Part shown: piece after piece, positions 29,501 to 35,533 of the stretch
How positions within the stretch are numbered: position 1 is the first letter of the stretch
Layout: the number at the start of each line of letters is the position of its first letter
Assembly: GCA_002427735.1 (NCBI GenBank)
Contig: DIYP01000017.1
Span: forward strand, 62,001 to 126,000
Length of the DNA: 64,000 nucleotides
Direction: 5' to 3'
DNA from: Flavobacteriales bacterium UBA6051
Lineage (GTDB): Bacteria > Bacteroidota > Bacteroidia > Flavobacteriales_D > Crocinitomicaceae
The notes under the pieces: generated by a model
What the model was told of the DNA's origin: nothing
The model's database searches: none
What the model saw: only the letters and a program-made list of their open reading frames with translations
Program-made: the position numbers and the translations under genes

Positions 29501-30249
29501 GACCAGTTTGTATTCGCTCCGGGTGTTAAGCTTCCTAATGAAGTTCCATTTTCAAAAAACTCAACATTCAGCGTGGTATTTGCATTTGTTGGAAACACCT
29601 GAATTACTATACATGGTGATATCTGCTGCCCTGGATTGAAACCATCTTCATCTGCCAAAAGTAGCACCGCCGCATCATCGCAATTCATTGTTGCGGGAAG
29701 CGGTTCCGTTGTCGTTCCATTATATACACCAAAATCAACCGGTGGACAAGCAATGGCACAATTCGTTGTTGCTGTAGACGAAGGCATATCCATAAAACTG
29801 ATGTCGGTAGCATTGTTTGAGAAGTTGGTCAACATCATCAAATAATACTCTCCCGCCACGGCTCCTACAATGTTCGCTGTTTCTGTAGCCGTTGTAGAGT
29901 AGCTACAGTCCACCGTGTTTCCCGCTGTCAAAAGCGCCGTACAAGGTGTGGTTTGGTCAGCGAAAGGGCCAAAAAGAATAAAGTCAATATCCTCATTGTT
30001 AGAGTTCGAAATCTCAATATCAAGATTTCCTCCTGTTGCAATTTCCATGTAAAACCACGCAGGGTTTGGTTGAGTTAGCAAACAACCATAGTCTGGACCC
30101 ACCTCAGCGGTTCCTGTTCCAACACCTCCTGGAAAGGTTACCGGAGTTCCTGTACAAAAGGGATCGGCAGTCAGGCACGTTCCGTTTTGTCCAAAGCTGT
30201 AGAAGCACGCGATTGCGAACAACGCAGCAAGTAGATTAGAAGTCTTCAT
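23575..30249 (-). CDS. Giant T9SS type B surface adhesin, repeat-rich
   Basis: 2224 residues with a signal peptide (LLAALFAIACFYSFGQ) and an N-terminal beta-rich region (residues 25-370). Seventeen immunoglobulin-like repeats follow (about residues 372-1725). Repeats 3-16 are 79 residues each and near-identical, starting DDASFNY and ending around NVSVTINPL. Several other beta domains come next (GGQATSWSWSS type, two copies), and the last ~90 residues are a type B sorting domain (PTAFTPDGDMINDIWEI, YNRWGNMVY, PWDGTYNGE). This is expected to be displayed at the cell surface as a filament or adhesin for gliding or attachment. Cysteine pairs in each repeat (YC...C) could form disulfides. Confidence 0.93.
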   Translation of the reverse strand: MKTSNLLAALFAIACFYSFGQNGTCLTADPFCTGTPVTFPGGVGTGTAEVGPDYGCLLTQPNPAWFYMEIATGGNLDIEISNSNNEDIDFILFGPFADQTTPCTALLTAGNTVDCSYSTTATETANIVGAVAGEYYLMMLTNFSNNATDISFMDMPSSTATTNCAIACPPVDFGVYNGTTTEPLPATMNCDDAAVLLLADEDGFNPGQQISPCIVIQVFPTNANTTLNVEFFENGTSLGSLTPGANTNWSGYLSLADPDVSHAFVLSEGVATGANMTYEVLDCNTGTVLASGTWVDDGNPQTVTINPPPNLSGLASYSISPAAGAPGLTTFDWGGAIFDPSLVPTGTYDITYSWDDGAGNCSDVVTQTVTVVNPNDATFSYLSTNYCTSDADPSPTVTQAGGTFTSAPPGLAINGTTGAIDVSVSTPGSYTVTHFVGTAIPSTCNDTETFGVTIDPIQSAMFSYGAFSYCTADVDPLPTISGVAGGTFTSVPAGLSINASTGEVDLSASTPNTYTVTYTTPGPCPGTQNQLVTVTAVDDASFNYSAASYCANDADPTPTITGVAGGTFSSTAGLSINASTGEIDLSASTPNTYTVTYTTSGACSNSSNVSVTINPLDDASFNYSAAAYCVTDADPTPTITGLAGGTFSSTAGLSINTTTGAIDVSASTPNTYTVTYTTTGPCPSSSNVSVTINALDDASFNYSAAAYCVTDADPTPTITGLAGGTFSSTAGLSINASTGAIDLSASTPNTYTVTYTTAGTCPNSSNVSVTINPLDDASFNYSAAAYCVTDTDPTPTITGLTGGTFSSTAGLSINATTGAIDVSASTPNTYTVTYTTTGTCPNSSNVSVTINPLDDASFNYSAAAYCVSDADPTPTITGLTGGTFSSTAGLSINASTGAIDVSASTPNTYTITYTTAGTCPNSSNVSVTINPLDDASFNYGAAAYCVSDADPTPTITGVAGGTFSSTAGLSINASTGAIDVSASTPNTYTVTYTTAGTCPNSSNVSVTINPLDDASFNYGAASYCLSDADPTPTVTGVAGGTFSSTAGLSINTTTGEIDVSASTPNTYTVTYTTAGTCPNSSNVSVTITALDDASFNYSAAAYCVSDADPTPTITGVAGGTFSSTAGLSINASTGEIDVSASTPNTYTVTYTTSGACANSSNVSVTINPLDDASFNYSAAAYCVSDADPTPTITGLTGGTFSSTAGLSISASTGAIDVSASTPNTYTVTYTTAGTCPNSSNVSVTINPLDDASFNYGAAAYCVTDADPTPTITGLTGGTFSSTAGLSINASTGAIDVSASTPNTYTVTYTTAGTCPNSSNVSVTINPLDDASFNYGAAAYCVSDADPTPTITGVAGGTFSSTAGLSINASTGAIDVSASTPNTYTVTYTTAGTCPNSSNVSVTINPLDDASFNYSAASYCVSDADPTPTVTGVAGGTFSSTAGLSINATTGEIDVSASTPNTYTVTYTTAGTCPNSSNVSVTITALDDASFNYSAAAYCPNDTDPTPTITGVAGGTFSSTAGLSINASTGEIDLSASTPNTYTVTYTTSGTCSNSSNVSVTINPLDDATFNYSAALYCVNGSDPTPTITGTTGGTFSSTAGLSINASTGAIDVSASTPNTYTVTYTTGGLCPAVSNVSVTISLLDDASFNYASPAFCADANDQACNITGVPGGSFSSLPAGLSISPTTGLINVAGSTPGIYTVTYLTIGACPNSSNQVVTINALPTVTASNSGPICPEAVSFTANETGGQATSWSWSSNGAAVITTGSDQNPTITGAVDGEVFTVTGTDANGCAASAQTTISFYTSPTVTAANSGPACSGASFTVNETGGDVNSWNWTSSGGAVITSSGDQSPTITSAVDGEVFTVTGTDANGCIATDQTTITIVPQPALDPIADVVACGGYVLPAIQGANLSGNEAYFDDSQANGGSPISGNLTTSQTVWVYDGNGTCSNEISFDVTINEIPTATNIAGEGTYCEGDLVTDITVDVTGNGPWTIDYTLNGTAQSASGATSPVSLGNAPGEYILVAVYDANCSNTATGTQTIIVNTYPTAPTAGTDTEYCSGTFFDDMIATGSFGEFTWYSDSLLTDVLGTGSTLVPNDVIGVTTYYVTETTNGCEGPWSDVTITVNACDIVVPTAFTPDGDMINDIWEILYIDITYPNSQVYVYNRWGNMVYSSDQGAYYNRPWDGTYNGEALPVGSYYYVIKTNDETADKEAQTGTVSIILNK
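25321..28638 (-). repeat. 14 near-identical 237-bp tandem repeats in adhesin
   Basis: Units of exactly 237 bp (79 codons) run from 28638 down to 25321 without a change of phase, flanked by three diverged copies (two upstream, one at 25320 downwards). A higher-order order is visible: unit 8 resembles 13, 9 resembles 14 and 10 resembles 15, with a period of five units (1185 bp). Some pairs match over nearly all bases at DNA level. This points to recent block duplication and a source of length variation. Confidence 0.9.
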
Positions 30250-30275
30250 TAGTTTTCTTCAAATAGTGATAGCCG

Positions 30276-30307
30276 CAAAAGTATGAAATGCACTATCATT
30301 AACCAAA
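30276..30307 (-). promoter_or_regulatory. Vegetative promoter of adhesin operon
   Basis: On the minus strand TTTG (30307-30304) and TACTTTTG (30283-30276) are separated by 20 bases, a full match to the Bacteroidota TTTG / TAnnTTTG promoter. The expected transcript start near 30268 gives a leader of about 20 bases before the ATG at 30249. Confidence 0.7.
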
Positions 30308-30374
30308 TTCTTAATGCGTGTTTGTTCGCATATTTTATCATTTGCAAAAACTAGAACGGTTTAGTCTCCGATCT

Positions 30375-30389
30375 ATCTAACTTTTAGAT
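30375..30389. promoter_or_regulatory. Inverted repeat in adhesin upstream spacer
   Basis: ATCTAA-CTT-TTAGAT is a perfect inverted repeat in the 282-base divergent spacer (30250-30531), about 68 bases upstream of the adhesin promoter -33 box. It could be an operator; no protein is implied. Apart from this and the promoters I see nothing else in this spacer. Confidence 0.3.
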
Positions 30390-30476
30390 GCTTAGCAAGT
30401 CCTCTTACATTCTGAAAAAGAGGGTATTCTTGCTCCAAAATCATTCAAGAATGTCGAGGGTTTGAAGAATTAGGCC

Positions 30477-30484
30477 TATCTTTG
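30477..30484 (+). promoter_or_regulatory. Promoter -7 box (TATCTTTG)
   Basis: TATCTTTG exactly matches TAnnTTTG, 47 bases before the ATG of the small secreted protein at 30532. A matching TTTG at the right distance is not present, so the box alone supports a promoter. Confidence 0.35.
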
Positions 30485-30531
30485 AGTCAATCTATTTACT
30501 ATTATTTACATTTTAGACTAAATTCGATCAC

Positions 30532-30888
30532 ATGAAATCTTTGGCTCTATCAGCGCTTTTTGTAGCGGCAACATTTATCTCTTTTTCTCAGGAAACAGTT
30601 GAAAAGAAACCAGCTAAACTGACTGAAAAAACAGTTCCTGTTCAACAAACTACTCCTCCCAAACCTATTTCTAAAGACGGACCTTACATGGGGAAAGAAG
30701 AGCAGATTAAAGAGGTTTTGATCAGTGGTGAAATACCGGCGGATTTTCCAAAGCATGTGGAAGGTCAAACACCAGAAGCTTACAAGGGAATTGTGCGTTC
30801 ATGGTTACTTAAACATGAATCTCTCGTGAAAGAAGAGGCCTATGCAAAACTTCTCGCGATGAAGGAGAAGAAAGCTGCCGGGAAGTAG
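30532..30888 (+). CDS. Small secreted hypothetical protein
   Basis: 118 residues with a clear signal peptide (MKSLALSALFVAATFISFSQ). A lysine/proline/threonine-rich linker (ETVEKKPAKLTEKTVPVQQT) is followed by a helical C-terminal half (EEQIKEVLISGEIPADFPK, YAKLLAMKEKKAAGK). I recognise no family, and no sorting domain is present, so it probably stays periplasmic. Monocistronic with its own upstream TATCTTTG box; LemA starts 124 bases downstream and is likely separate. Confidence 0.7.
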   Translation: MKSLALSALFVAATFISFSQETVEKKPAKLTEKTVPVQQTTPPKPISKDGPYMGKEEQIKEVLISGEIPADFPKHVEGQTPEAYKGIVRSWLLKHESLVKEEAYAKLLAMKEKKAAGK

Positions 30889-31011
30889 TTCCGATCATCA
30901 CGTGTTTACCCCGCAATTCATGCGTATGCCCCAATGAACGATCTTTTTTTCGTTTGGAGAGTTCTCATGTTTGCAAATCGCTATATTTAAGTAAATAAAA
31001 CTTATATAATT

Positions 31012-31575
31012 ATGATTGGATTATTAGTCGGAGGTGGAATTTTACTAATTGTTATCATTTGGTATATCTCTGCAAATAACAAACTGGTTGCTCTTAAGAA
31101 CAACCGTGAAAATGCATTCGCTGACATTGATGTTCAGTTGAAACAACGCCATGATTTGATTCCTCAGTTACTTGGTTCAGTAAAAGGATATATGGATCAT
31201 GAAAAAGAAGTCCTTACACGTGTTACTGCGGCTAGATCTGGAGCGGTAAACGCAAGCTCTGTAAATGATAAAATTGCTGCTGAGGCTGAGCTTGGTGCTG
31301 CCATGAGTGCTTTCCAAATTCAAGTAGAGGCTTACCCTGATTTAAAGGCAAACTCGAACTTCATGCAACTGCAGAATGAGATTTCTGATATTGAGAATAA
31401 GCTCGCGGCTGTTCGTAGATACTTTAATTCAGCTACGAAAGAGTTGAACAATGCAATAGAATCGATTCCATCAAATATTGTTGCAAATATCAAGAAGATG
31501 ACACCGCAACCAATGTTTGACCTTGGTATTGCTCAACGTGAACAAATGGATAAAGCCCCTGAAGTTAAATTCTGA
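31012..31575 (+). CDS. LemA family protein
   Basis: 187 residues with one N-terminal membrane segment (GLLVGGGILLIVIIWYI) and the LemA signature KNNRENAFADIDVQLKQRHDLIPQLLGSVKGYM. The rest is a coiled helical domain (ISDIENKLAAVRRYFNSATKELNN). LemA-type proteins are membrane-attached, and the family often occurs beside an HtpX-like protease, as it does here 11 bases downstream. The molecular function is not established. Confidence 0.93.
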   Translation: MIGLLVGGGILLIVIIWYISANNKLVALKNNRENAFADIDVQLKQRHDLIPQLLGSVKGYMDHEKEVLTRVTAARSGAVNASSVNDKIAAEAELGAAMSAFQIQVEAYPDLKANSNFMQLQNEISDIENKLAAVRRYFNSATKELNNAIESIPSNIVANIKKMTPQPMFDLGIAQREQMDKAPEVKF

Positions 31576-31586
31576 TTTTTCGTTGA

Positions 31587-32507
31587 ATGAAATATGTAGG
31601 ATTACAGGCACAAATAAGCCGTAATAATCGAAAATCAACACTATTATTAATAGGCTTCCCAGCAATTATATTGTTGGGAGTCTATATTTTTCTTTTGGTT
31701 GTATCCAATGGAGATACCGCTGAAGCCAACATGGAATTTCTTTATGCTATTCCAGTTGTTTCAGCGATAGTAGGTATATGGTTCTTAATTGCATTTGCCT
31801 CGCATTCCGCGCTTATCAAAATGTCGACTGGTGCTAAATCACTGGAGCGTAAGAATAATATGCGTATTTACAATCTTACAGAAAACCTCTGTATGTCGGT
31901 GGGTATGAAAATGCCTAAACTATACGTCATTGATTCTCCAGCGTTGAACGCTTTTGCTTCAGGTATTAATGAAAATACGTATGCTGTAACCTTAACGACG
32001 GGAATCATTAATACGCTGGACGACAAAGAGCTAGAAGGAGTTATTGCGCATGAGTTAACTCACATCCGAAATCGTGATGTACGACTATTAATCATCTCAA
32101 TTATTTTCGTTGGTATTCTTGGTTTTGTTGTACAGGTATTGTTCCGTTCAATGCTTTATGGATCAGGAAGACGTCGTGATAGTAAGGTGGATGGTAGAGT
32201 AATGCTGGTAGCGCTTGTGATTGCCGCTATTGTATACTTATTAACGATACTGTTTAAGTTTGCACTTTCGCGCAAACGTGAATACCTCGCCGACGCTGGA
32301 GCTGTGGAAATGACAAAAGACCCAATGGCTATGGCCAGTGCTTTAAGAAAGATTTCCGGCAATCATGACCTTGAAGTAAGAAGTTCTGACATGAAACAGG
32401 CTTTTATTGAAAATGGCCCTAAAAAAGAGGCGGCTGGCGGCCTTGGCGGATTGTTTTCAACGCACCCCCCTATTGCTAAGCGCATCGCTTTTCTTGAGCA
32501 AATGTAG
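31587..32507 (+). CDS. HtpX-like M48 membrane metalloprotease
   Basis: 306 residues, a zinc endopeptidase of the inner membrane predicted to handle misfolded membrane proteins. The zinc site is HELTHIRNRD with the third ligand in REYLADAGAVEM (Glu-x3-Asp). Membrane segments flank it: TLLLIGFPAIILLGVYIFLLVV and AIPVVSAIVGIWFLIAFAS at the N-terminus, IISIIFVGILGFVVQVLF and LVIAAIVYLLTILFKFAL in the middle. The final STHPPIAKRIAFLE is typical. The LemA gene precedes it in a likely operon. Confidence 0.95.
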   Translation: MKYVGLQAQISRNNRKSTLLLIGFPAIILLGVYIFLLVVSNGDTAEANMEFLYAIPVVSAIVGIWFLIAFASHSALIKMSTGAKSLERKNNMRIYNLTENLCMSVGMKMPKLYVIDSPALNAFASGINENTYAVTLTTGIINTLDDKELEGVIAHELTHIRNRDVRLLIISIIFVGILGFVVQVLFRSMLYGSGRRRDSKVDGRVMLVALVIAAIVYLLTILFKFALSRKREYLADAGAVEMTKDPMAMASALRKISGNHDLEVRSSDMKQAFIENGPKKEAAGGLGGLFSTHPPIAKRIAFLEQM

Positions 32508-32574
32508 TCCTTGCGACAATTTTAGTTTGGTTCGTCTCGTTTGAATAGAACAACCCAGCTAAAATCTCCATGTT

Positions 32575-32898
32575 ATGCTTTTTTACAGACAATTAATCCT
32601 ATTGGCCTTACTATTAATGGTTTTCAATGCCAACGCGCAGCAAAGAGGTCCGGAAAAATGGTCGGCCAGTGTATATCCCAACCCAAGTAATGGTGTTATC
32701 ACCGTTCAACTTGCCGGAAAGTACGATGAGCTTACGCATATTAACGTTGTTAACGATCAGGGCAAAAGTGTGTTCTGGAAGAATATAGAGAACGACCGAA
32801 AACACGAATTTGATCTAACCCACTTATCTCCAGGAAAATATATGATAAACATGATGAGCACCAATGTTTACATGAAGCAACCTCTCATTATTTTTTGA
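32575..32898 (+). CDS. Very short secreted protein consisting of a T9SS type A sorting domain
   Basis: 107 residues: a signal peptide (LLALLLMVFNANAQ) then almost directly the sorting domain (SASVYPNPSNGVITVQL ... LSPGKYMINMMSTN). Type A domains normally end a larger exported protein; here only about 8 residues precede it. It may therefore be a cargo-less T9SS substrate, a surface peptide, or the remnant of a shortened gene. No frameshift upstream is apparent. Confidence 0.75.
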   Translation: MLFYRQLILLALLLMVFNANAQQRGPEKWSASVYPNPSNGVITVQLAGKYDELTHINVVNDQGKSVFWKNIENDRKHEFDLTHLSPGKYMINMMSTNVYMKQPLIIF

Positions 32899-32899
32899 G

Positions 32900-34171
32900 T
32901 TATTGTTTTACCAGTCTGACGATCTCATCACCCACCTCTAAATCGACATGAAATAAGTATGTTCCCGATGGCATTTCAGACAAATTTATCTGCCCTCCAT
33001 TCTGCACTACACCCTGTAGAATAATATCACCCAAAAGATTCAATAAACGATATTTATAAGGCCCATTCTTTGCAAACTTGACATTAAACATTCCTTGCGA
33101 CGGATTCGGGAAAACATGAACGGTCAAATCTTCGGAAGTACACGTTTTACCCGAAATTATCTCTGAATAGCGGGTTGTGCCGTCAAAATCCACCTGAGCA
33201 AGCCTGTAAAATGCCTCCATACTTACCTCTGTTTCAAGAGAGGAATAAACTTGCGGCTGAGTACTCGTACCTGCCCCTGGCAACTGATCAATTGCAAAAA
33301 AATGAGTGCCGTCCCAACTCTTTTCCAAGATGAAAAAATTATTGTTTGTTTCCGTAGCTGTCTCCCAATAAAATAAACGTTCATTGCCATGACATTGAGT
33401 TTCAAATCTTGTGAGTTCAACCGGTAAAAACACAAACTGATCAACCAACGTCCAAGCCGGAAAAAACTCCGCGCTCGGAACTACAATATTGCTTGTAGTT
33501 CCAGTTGTCGTACCAACATTGTTTACTCCGTAACCCGTGCGCGTCCATTCGCCATTGGGGTCATCAAATTGTGTTGCTCTTAATGAACTTGGAGTAATAG
33601 AGTTCGCTGGGGCAAGAACCTCATCATTCACATAAGAAAGTGATAAGACTACATCAGGATGGCTCATGTAGTTTGTTGCATCAATAAGCCAAAACCGATC
33701 TACTGCGTATTCAGGTACTGCGATAGGCATGATCCAAGGCGGAATCAAAAGGAGGTCAGTAACCATTGAAGGATATGGTGTGTTAGAACCTGTAAGTTTT
33801 GTTGAATAGGTGCTAAAATCAATGCGTCCGCTGCCCTGCCCAGGATTCGTAGCCGAAACATCACATGTAACAGGAATTGAATGTTTGGCACTGTCCGAAT
33901 AGAACGGAATGTGGTACAGCCCTGAGTTTGTACCAATGTTCCAGCGTATTTTGTTGTCTTCATCTTCTGATACGAAGCCTCCTTTTCCGTTCCCAGTGAG
34001 CGTAATCGCATTTGAATTTGGATTGTCCAACACAATGAAACCGCCATACATACCACCTACCAGCCAAACGCTGTCATTGAGAACCAAACGAGCATTTTGC
34101 GCATTTGTCAATGATGCCGCCAAACTGATGGAGATTAGCAATAAAACATTTCTCATAGCCCTAATTTTCAT
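32900..34171 (-). CDS. T9SS type A sorting-domain protein
   Basis: 423 residues with a signal peptide (MRNVLLLISISLAASLTNAQ, using the internal ATG at 34156; ATG 34171 also possible). The body is beta-rich with no enzyme motif; a fibronectin-like segment (FETQCHGNERLFYWETATETNNNFFILEKS) precedes the type A sorting domain (VHVFPNPSQGMFNVKF ... PSGTYLFHVDL). Its start overlaps the end of the S74-chaperone gene by 11 bases, so both are cotranscribed. A surface or secreted protein of unknown role. Confidence 0.85.
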   Translation of the reverse strand: MKIRAMRNVLLLISISLAASLTNAQNARLVLNDSVWLVGGMYGGFIVLDNPNSNAITLTGNGKGGFVSEDEDNKIRWNIGTNSGLYHIPFYSDSAKHSIPVTCDVSATNPGQGSGRIDFSTYSTKLTGSNTPYPSMVTDLLLIPPWIMPIAVPEYAVDRFWLIDATNYMSHPDVVLSLSYVNDEVLAPANSITPSSLRATQFDDPNGEWTRTGYGVNNVGTTTGTTSNIVVPSAEFFPAWTLVDQFVFLPVELTRFETQCHGNERLFYWETATETNNNFFILEKSWDGTHFFAIDQLPGAGTSTQPQVYSSLETEVSMEAFYRLAQVDFDGTTRYSEIISGKTCTSEDLTVHVFPNPSQGMFNVKFAKNGPYKYRLLNLLGDIILQGVVQNGGQINLSEMPSGTYLFHVDLEVGDEIVRLVKQ

Positions 34172-35390
34172 CTTTCAACAATTCTTCCAGGCGCTTAATG
34201 CGCTCTTCTAAAACTTTTTGTTTTTCTATTTGAGAACGCAGTATTTCTATTTCTCCCTGCTGCTCTTTAATGGCTTCAACAAGTATTGGAATTACACCTA
34301 TGTAATCCACAGATTTCAGACCGGATTCAGCGTCAAAGCGCACAAGATTTGGGAGTACTTCTTCAACCTCCTGTGCGATGAAACCAATTTTATTCATCCG
34401 ACTCTTTTCTAATTGGGCCTTCTTAGTCGCGTTGTTCTCTTGATCAGAACCTACGAAGCCGCTTTTCAGATCATATTTTCGCCCATTTAATGCAAGAATT
34501 TGCTCCAAAGGATTCTTCAAGGGTGCGATATTCTCTTTTATTGATCGATCGGATAGGTTGGAAAAAGTTCCATAAACCGTTAAGCTGGAAAAGTGACCTT
34601 GATAAATCCGATTAGCATTGCTCCCAATGTAACCATAGTTATTGGTTGCAGGTAACAAGCTGGGCTCAATCCCAATGTTGCTTATTTGCCAATCCGCGCT
34701 GGCTCCAGTAGGTGAAAAACGTGAATCTCCTCTGGCAAAAACAGCTGTATTTCCAGTGGCATGTATAGCTGTATCACCAACTGATTTAATGGCTACTTCA
34801 CCTGCAATTAATTGATTTGAAACGACCTCAAGTGCTGGTCCTCCGTTACTATTCTCAATATATACACCGGTCGCTCCAAGACTTGCCCCGCTAAATTCAA
34901 ATACGGCAAGTGTGTCGTTTAATGACAGTCCCGAGGCAGCGTCGCGCGCAACAAGGCGATCGGTTTCAGAAGTCCCTTCTACTTGAGAATAACCACTCAC
35001 ATAAAGCCCTAAACCTCCAACGTTTAATTGACCTCCTGAAGTCGGGGGCGTCATTCCCACGCCAACCTGATCAGTCAGATTGTAAATCGTTCCCGTGCCT
35101 GATAACCAATCCATATCTCCATCAAAAGTCACCCAGGTACTTCCGTTATAAAAATAAAAACCGGGATTATTGTCTGTTTGATAGATTAACAGACTCGTAG
35201 CTGGAGTAGAAATAGCATTCCGCTGAGCTTGTGTCATTCGTGGAATCAACAAACCTCTATTGTTTGCCGAAACATCCAGAATTGCGGACACATCTGGAGT
35301 TGCTCCAGTAGCATTGATTCCAACATTTTGAGCCCAAACTGACCCAGTTACGCATAGTACTGTAAAGAGTATTAGAACTGAATTTTTCAT
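34161..35390 (-). CDS. Secreted protein with S74 tail-fibre chaperone domain
   Basis: 409 residues. Signal peptide (VLILFTVLCVTGSVWAQ), a beta-rich tail-fibre-like stalk, then the intramolecular chaperone of endosialidase type: SDRSIKENIAPLKNPLEQIL, with the self-cleaving Ser...Lys pattern S-D-x-x-x-K and a matching KIGFIAQEVEEVLPNLV. The C-terminus is a coiled coil (EIEILRSQIEKQKVLEERIKRLEELL). In phages this chaperone releases itself from trimeric fibres; here it likely folds a trimeric cell-surface fibre. Upstream it has a good -7 box and the direct repeats described below. Confidence 0.88.
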   Translation of the reverse strand: MKNSVLILFTVLCVTGSVWAQNVGINATGATPDVSAILDVSANNRGLLIPRMTQAQRNAISTPATSLLIYQTDNNPGFYFYNGSTWVTFDGDMDWLSGTGTIYNLTDQVGVGMTPPTSGGQLNVGGLGLYVSGYSQVEGTSETDRLVARDAASGLSLNDTLAVFEFSGASLGATGVYIENSNGGPALEVVSNQLIAGEVAIKSVGDTAIHATGNTAVFARGDSRFSPTGASADWQISNIGIEPSLLPATNNYGYIGSNANRIYQGHFSSLTVYGTFSNLSDRSIKENIAPLKNPLEQILALNGRKYDLKSGFVGSDQENNATKKAQLEKSRMNKIGFIAQEVEEVLPNLVRFDAESGLKSVDYIGVIPILVEAIKEQQGEIEILRSQIEKQKVLEERIKRLEELLKDEN

Positions 35391-35410
35391 GTGTGTGATT
35401 TTTCTTAAAC

Positions 35411-35418
35411 CAAAGGTA
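35411..35418 (-). promoter_or_regulatory. -7 box of S74 fibre operon
   Basis: TACCTTTG on the minus strand exactly matches TAnnTTTG, 20 bases before the ATG at 35390. The -33 position (about 35439-35442) reads TACT, not TTTG, so the promoter probably needs an activator. The direct repeats at 35443-35477 abut that position. Confidence 0.55.
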
Positions 35419-35442
35419 GGTCAGCACTTCAGCACCATAGTA

Positions 35443-35477
35443 CTCTTTTTGGACAAGGTCTTGCTCTTTTTGGACAA
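35443..35477. promoter_or_regulatory. Two direct repeats, 21-base period: AraC-type operator
   Basis: CTCTTTTTGGACAA occurs at 35443-35456 and again at 35464-35477, identical over 14 bases and 21 bases apart, i.e. two helical turns on the same face. The spacing is typical of AraC-family sites. They lie in the spacer between the hybrid regulator gene at 35534 and the divergent S74 operon. Confidence 0.65.
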
Positions 35478-35533
35478 AAGCGCTAAACACCCGTTTTTTT
35501 CGATACTTTTAAACATCTTTCCCACCATTCACT

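Noticed and set aside
23942..30239. Plus-strand open frames within the adhesin gene, repeated every 237 bases
   Set aside because: They are antisense reflections of the repeat array; all share the same hydrophobic mirror sequence and have no start signals.
32508..32574. ATTTTAG...CTAAAAT arms as terminator after the M48 gene
   Set aside because: Long loop and no T-run; too weak to call.
34161..35390. Prophage remnant because of the S74 domain
   Set aside because: No phage genes nearby, and the protein has a signal peptide and T9SS operon partner.
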